This document shows, in pieces, positions 31,301 through 33,312 of a DNA stretch of 33,312 nucleotides (positions are counted from its first letter, which is position 1; each line of letters opens with the position of its first letter). The position numbers and the translations under genes are program-made. Source of the DNA: Oscillatoriales cyanobacterium (lineage in GTDB: Bacteria > Cyanobacteriota > Cyanobacteriia > Cyanobacteriales > Microcoleaceae); contig RDXX01000084.1 of assembly GCA_004292955.1 (NCBI GenBank), positions 16,730-50,041 of the forward strand. Direction: 5' to 3'. A model generated the notes under the pieces. That model was not told the origin of the DNA. It saw nothing but the letters and a program-made list of their open reading frames with translations, and did not search any database.

Positions 31301-33312
31301 GCAACTCTAGGGCAAATGTAAATACGCGCGAGGGTGGAAATATAGGCATTATCGCAAACCCGCTGGAACCCAATCCTCGACTGGTGGCCGCAACTCGACC
31401 GATTCCGGGCAGCTTAACTAACAACCTAGCGCTTTCGAGTGACGGCAAATATTTGATTGCTTCCTATCCCACCTTCGGTTTGGGAGGAAGTTCCTACGTT
31501 TTCGATGTTGAGCAAATGATTAAGGCTATAGAGAATCCGGGTAATTACAAGCTTGACGCCCGCGACAGGGGTGTGGATACTTGGGGTTTCCAGGCAAGCA
31601 ATCAGCGAAATGCGACAACTGCCGACCTCGTCCGCGTGCCTATTGACGATATCAACCCTCTTGTCAGTATTGCGGCCGACTACGAAATTATCGAAGGAAA
31701 TTGGATTAATAACTTTGGTTTTGGTATCCCGGATGGTACGAAACGCGCTCCCATTGGTATCGGTGGAAATCCTAAAGGTTTGGCGATCGCTTCTGTTAAA
31801 AATTGGTTGGAATTAAAAGGACCGATCGGGGATAGCAAGAATGATAGCAATCCTTTAACTCCTACTTTTAAGTGGGATTTGAAGGGTGAGAATGAACCCT
31901 GCGGTCTTCCTGGTTTTAAGCCTGATACTGATGTCGAGAAGGTCAATCTTTATGTAAGCGTTTTTCCGCAAGGGAAGGGCTTGTTGCCCGATGATAGGTG
32001 GGATGGGTTAAATTCGCAGGACGACAAAGATTACAATCCGAATCGGGTTCTGACTGCTCAATGGGAAAACGGTACGTGGACTTGGGATGGGAAAACTAAG
32101 GCTGGTTCTTCAAAGGAGTTTACTCTTTCTAGCGATCGAATGTTGACGGCGGGTCAGGAATATCATTGGGCTGTGGAAGCAGTTACGAAGAAAGGGGATA
32201 AAAAAGTTGTTACCGACAAGTTTAAAACTTTACTGCCGACTCCGATTTCTGGTGGTAATACTTTCAGCAGCGTTACTGTTTTAACGCGGGGTGTAGAACC
32301 CGGAAATTCCCAAAATAGCCAGTTGATTGATGGGCAAATCAATGGAGTTGCTAAACACATTTTTGATACTGGCGGTACGGTCATGAAATATCAGTCGGCA
32401 ACTGGTAAGTGGCAGTCTGTTATTCCTCAAGGAAATAGTTGGATATCTAATACTAGCCTTCAGCCTCCTGTCTATGGCAAACCCTTAGTGCTGTTAGCTA
32501 ATTGGATGGATGGGATGAACGGGATGGATGGGATTGAGCCGAAGCAACTTTATAATTCTGGTTTTGCTGAGGCGGCGGCTGATACTTTATTTGCTTCAAT
32601 GGTGCAATTGGATTTAAATAAGGGTGGTGGTGTCGGTAGCCCAGGTCAGCTTTATGATAGCACCGGTAAATTAATCCGCACTCAAGGAGCGGTTTTCAAC
32701 TCGCCACTGCACTTTATCGGTTTCGGGCAGGGGGCTGTTGTTAATAGTGAAATTGTCCAGCGTTTAGGTACGTTTTTACCTGATGCTGGAGGTACAAGTC
32801 GGGCAAATCGCGACCTGCAAATGACGACTATTGACCCTTACGATTACGATAATAATTCTTTTTCTGGGCCTTACCTTAACATTCTCGACCCGGAAATTAA
32901 GGTGTGGAATAATGTCACTTATGCTGACAATTACTACCAAACAAAGGGTATTGGGAATACAATTAACGGGCGAGAACTTTCTGGAACGAACTGGAAATCT
33001 GATTGGAATGTTTCTTTAGGAGAGCGGGCTGGATTTACGGCGGATGACGGGGAAGGTGCTTCCCATCGGGCGGCTTTGGCTTGGTATGCGGGAACTGCTA
33101 ATCTCACAGGTAGCAAACTGCCATCGGAAAACGGTGACACAATTTACCGCCGCTTGGGCGATTTGGAGCAAAATAATATTGCTGATGTTACTAAGACTTG
33201 GTACACTCCTGATCACACGAATGCCAGTTTAACTCATGGCGATACTAAAGCTCCTTGGGAAGGAATTGGTACGGGTTGGTTCAACTCTGTTTTAGGTGGA
33301 GGTTCTCAATTA
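25381..33312 (+). CDS. Giant multidomain surface/secreted protein, 3' end beyond the window
   Basis: An uninterrupted frame of 2644 codons from GTG 25381 (AAGGAG eight bases upstream) to the window edge. No signal peptide is seen. Residues 1-780 are a low-complexity Ser/Thr/Pro/Lys/Glu tract. A DUF4114 domain follows (about 785-965, with FALEDMSSANSDRDYNDLIF), a cadherin-like module (about 1000-1097), two Big2-like Ig modules (about 1098-1280), a ZU5-like strand (VMVPPGALAENTAISL, about 1290), a hydrophobic segment (about 1474-1497), an IPT/TIG-like region (about 1550-1650), a beta-propeller (about 1663-2130, with RPQAIAIDPKDNYAYIADQN), a fibronectin-like part (about 2150-2290) and an alpha/beta-hydrolase-like region (about 2360-2520) whose nucleophile elbow reads GFGQG (2447-2451), lacking Ser. 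A likely extracellular adhesin or matrix protein; function not proven. Confidence 0.85.
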   Translation, partial: MPLTDPIREPLTEVESLIPGLAPTFAPQLPGIQTNKTLLYQTPGSSSNSEQPNLIETAKPPQSEFIRAETDAFITNKASDINSIPSAKTSATKTNSYSRDSTTSEIDLLIGKLDSDLGDPLTNPNPTASNSEPFDSNKPVPHPPAISSLVSNSEINKTTPATTTASDKLPENKTQLLPTGVANSEKENNKTLPVITTSTNLEKASEKTPLPATPETSSKPEDNKTSLSSGATLKSDSEPNKTSPATVSTVDNLEPNKTSPATVSTADRSEPKKTSPATASTIIPDRSTTSSEKSEKIAVTNSTETVAASPNIPSTDKTSTDKQSPVATTDDKIDSDKQSQNSTIVEKANSGEQSRTAEVSDKIDSDKKAPIAQTSETKNSDKQLPVAEATLIDSDKKSPTIDATPTEKPISDSQQSPTTQPPTAPLIPATSNPVLPDTNISAEVKSTDLQKPVQTATQSLTDKQNDTGKVDPLKIEPAAIPKTAASENVTVTTATAAVNTPEKTPNNTDSVSEIKQPVKTESIVSQSADAELIKTDKDATSSISQPPAETESVIAPIAEKSPAKIDLLSSNVGEQSPKQSNSNVSTVPEQLPIKIESIIPTKNDSATVENESVFPEITSELESELPTKTDSVSTAEFTADTIERNITVSFTAAELETEKSPALFSTPSETAAVTTQIAEVETSASPSTLKSPPKLTSNNYNSNSNPTETVAVLPAYSDPEIAPKSAEMTSGWLLSATEESAQLSDNIADTQPNSTQRTGDFQSNTNPSTNLSITAAANSPSGTFLVDNQGQVKFDYVFDGGYFTGEIGIFSLSGMEAFTPGTPEFIAEAARRVLTNSTLGNIVIRDSTEGAKFTGSMPGEYDFGSGEYQGIKTFNMTPGDTFAVMFVPSGTVQSSLQYSWLWDLFPENRPLFSIATANPNDTAHLLQIADITGSGNTFALEDMSSANSDRDYNDLIFKISGATGNAPLLDTVINPDKEWRNTPLGQQLLAEANPPNSDNNPPVVSPTSARTYTELETTISLDNLATDVEGDPLTISVLNPVNGTVIFNPLTNKASFKPASGFSGIASFDFLASDAFGSSTPARVTVNVSDVPLLNLDFVKRNPSLNAGENTELVVIGDFADQKGVLLPDSYLTYTSINPEVAPIDPTGKVTGLVNGTSILSASRNNLQAVTAVRVGKLPAPTNDAEFNGALAEINGLNVYPKAVTMTAGMGRSLLVGIENIIKSPDLKFGSTGTRYFPGNSNLLQVNSDGVITAIKEGVTNVTVIHGAAEQVVPVRVSLPAAAGTILGVNGGAVTGSDGSIVMVPPGALAENTAISLTSLSSNALSLQLPDGLQFAGGFNLDLGNNSLKMPAQLAIPAPAGLSPGTEILFMRKGSLPDANNIYSPIWLIQESGVVDASGTIRTNSPPFTGILETAEIAMIAMPDLELQKLALEKLLTTSNINGSLLSTNVGLPNGSLLSTNVGLQNSFLAANAGLIGIAAVTTAQFAATILLLAYLAKYLKSGLKIIAIPEVGLPVVTPAGVELDPEGIPRVTATLNIPTLFPADPFAPPVLQSAEYKLENGEPTVVLTGSNFLNNSNDLGGEFKDLTVSFRVGDKTYPGTLIPDKNTDLGENSYKIAVKIPITVPLGESSIVVSRKQKKRFGPGTGDYETVELESEENIRLAPTCVELALVTERTGDKINVINLKDALSTVETQNSNKLAVAFNIPVGNPNIPSDRPESIAATNNATRAYVTLRDTGRVSVVDLMALREIDTTPETATVDAIGLPSGARPQAIAIDPKDNYAYIADQNRPNIYVLDINPNSATYHTVIQTINVTSPLGLSQLAISSDGRRLFATGSDNNEQTPNRRIYAVNIDPADKPSAQGSNERKWHQQIKVIPTLSETEGIAATSDPKKMVFTNGFASVRTISNGEEIKLQDDGKGFGVLEITSEDPLNFSAKVNYAPLSLGVATDYFDVNEAVAVTVTQDGKYAFVAGRNSRANVNTREGGNIGIIANPLEPNPRLVAATRPIPGSLTNNLALSSDGKYLIASYPTFGLGGSSYVFDVEQMIKAIENPGNYKLDARDRGVDTWGFQASNQRNATTADLVRVPIDDINPLVSIAADYEIIEGNWINNFGFGIPDGTKRAPIGIGGNPKGLAIASVKNWLELKGPIGDSKNDSNPLTPTFKWDLKGENEPCGLPGFKPDTDVEKVNLYVSVFPQGKGLLPDDRWDGLNSQDDKDYNPNRVLTAQWENGTWTWDGKTKAGSSKEFTLSSDRMLTAGQEYHWAVEAVTKKGDKKVVTDKFKTLLPTPISGGNTFSSVTVLTRGVEPGNSQNSQLIDGQINGVAKHIFDTGGTVMKYQSATGKWQSVIPQGNSWISNTSLQPPVYGKPLVLLANWMDGMNGMDGIEPKQLYNSGFAEAAADTLFASMVQLDLNKGGGVGSPGQLYDSTGKLIRTQGAVFNSPLHFIGFGQGAVVNSEIVQRLGTFLPDAGGTSRANRDLQMTTIDPYDYDNNSFSGPYLNILDPEIKVWNNVTYADNYYQTKGIGNTINGRELSGTNWKSDWNVSLGERAGFTADDGEGASHRAALAWYAGTANLTGSKLPSENGDTIYRRLGDLEQNNIADVTKTWYTPDHTNASLTHGDTKAPWEGIGTGWFNSVLGGGSQL
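26092..26235 (+). repeat. In-gene tandem repeat, 48-bp unit, 3 copies
   Basis: Codes EPNKTSPATVSTVDNL, EPNKTSPATVSTADRS and EPKKTSPATASTIIPD, inside the low-complexity N-terminus; starts at 26092, 26140 and 26188. Confidence 0.85.
29704..29775 (+). repeat. In-gene tandem duplication, 36-bp unit, 2 near-perfect copies
   Basis: The unit codes NGSLLSTNVGLP and is followed by NGSLLSTNVGLQ, one base different; a diverged third copy NSFLAANAGLIG comes next and leads into the hydrophobic segment. Almost no divergence means a recent duplication. Confidence 0.9.

Overview
The window looks like chromosomal DNA of a filamentous cyanobacterium of the Microcoleus/Oscillatoria/Tychonema type. The evidence is dense HIP1 octamers (GCGATCGC), magnesium-chelatase ChlI, a Psb32/TLP18.3-like lumenal protein, XisH/XisI, a PEP-CTERM protein, heptanucleotide short tandem repeats and very large secreted-type multidomain proteins. 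The genus is inference; no rRNA or tRNA gene was seen.

Layout. 1-4.2 kb: a four-helix-bundle (S23) protein bracketed by heptamer repeats, dapB, and a CHASE2-GGDEF-EAL c-di-GMP enzyme. 4.2-9.9 kb: an accessory island of small toxin-antitoxin-type modules and their wreckage. It holds a DUF4926 protein, a PemK toxin killed by two frameshifts beside an intact antitoxin, xisH (start out of frame) with xisI, two MazF-type toxin pairs, a chimeric ParD/VapB-like antitoxin with a 14-codon PIN-toxin stub, and a DUF559 endonuclease gene surrounded by broken copies of itself. Between these lie repeats built from HIP1 and palindromes. 9.9-18.3 kb: a large S8 (subtilisin) protease gene split by a frameshift inside a 61-residue repeat, a PqqD-like/M50 membrane metalloprotease, a PEP-CTERM surface protein and a PPC-domain fragment. 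18.6-21 kb: a DUF4926 relic and an AT-rich RloA/RloB (AbiL-like) defence pair whose rloB has an in-frame stop and an unusual C-terminal extension. 21.2-24.7 kb: housekeeping genes chlI and cobH/cbiC, an ORF-less IS200/IS605-like element that could encode a structured RNA, and psb32. 25.4 kb to the end: one uninterrupted frame of at least 2644 codons encoding a giant multidomain protein, still open at the window edge.

How parts relate. dapB, chlI, cobH and psb32 are core genes for lysine/peptidoglycan precursor, chlorophyll, cobalamin and photosystem upkeep. The rest is a fast-changing layer: addiction modules overlapping by 1-16 bases, a two-gene defence operon, and extracellular proteins made of repeats and beta domains. 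The most noteworthy parts are the DUF559 array (5'-end copies in tandem before the full gene and a 3'-end copy fused into a PIN toxin gene), the 421-bp IS605-like element bounded by CCTTGA/TCAAGG, the repeat family of about 38 bp confined to the toxin-antitoxin island, the RloB extension, and the giant protein with a hydrolase-like elbow lacking its serine. Domain names come from recognising motifs by eye, without database searches.
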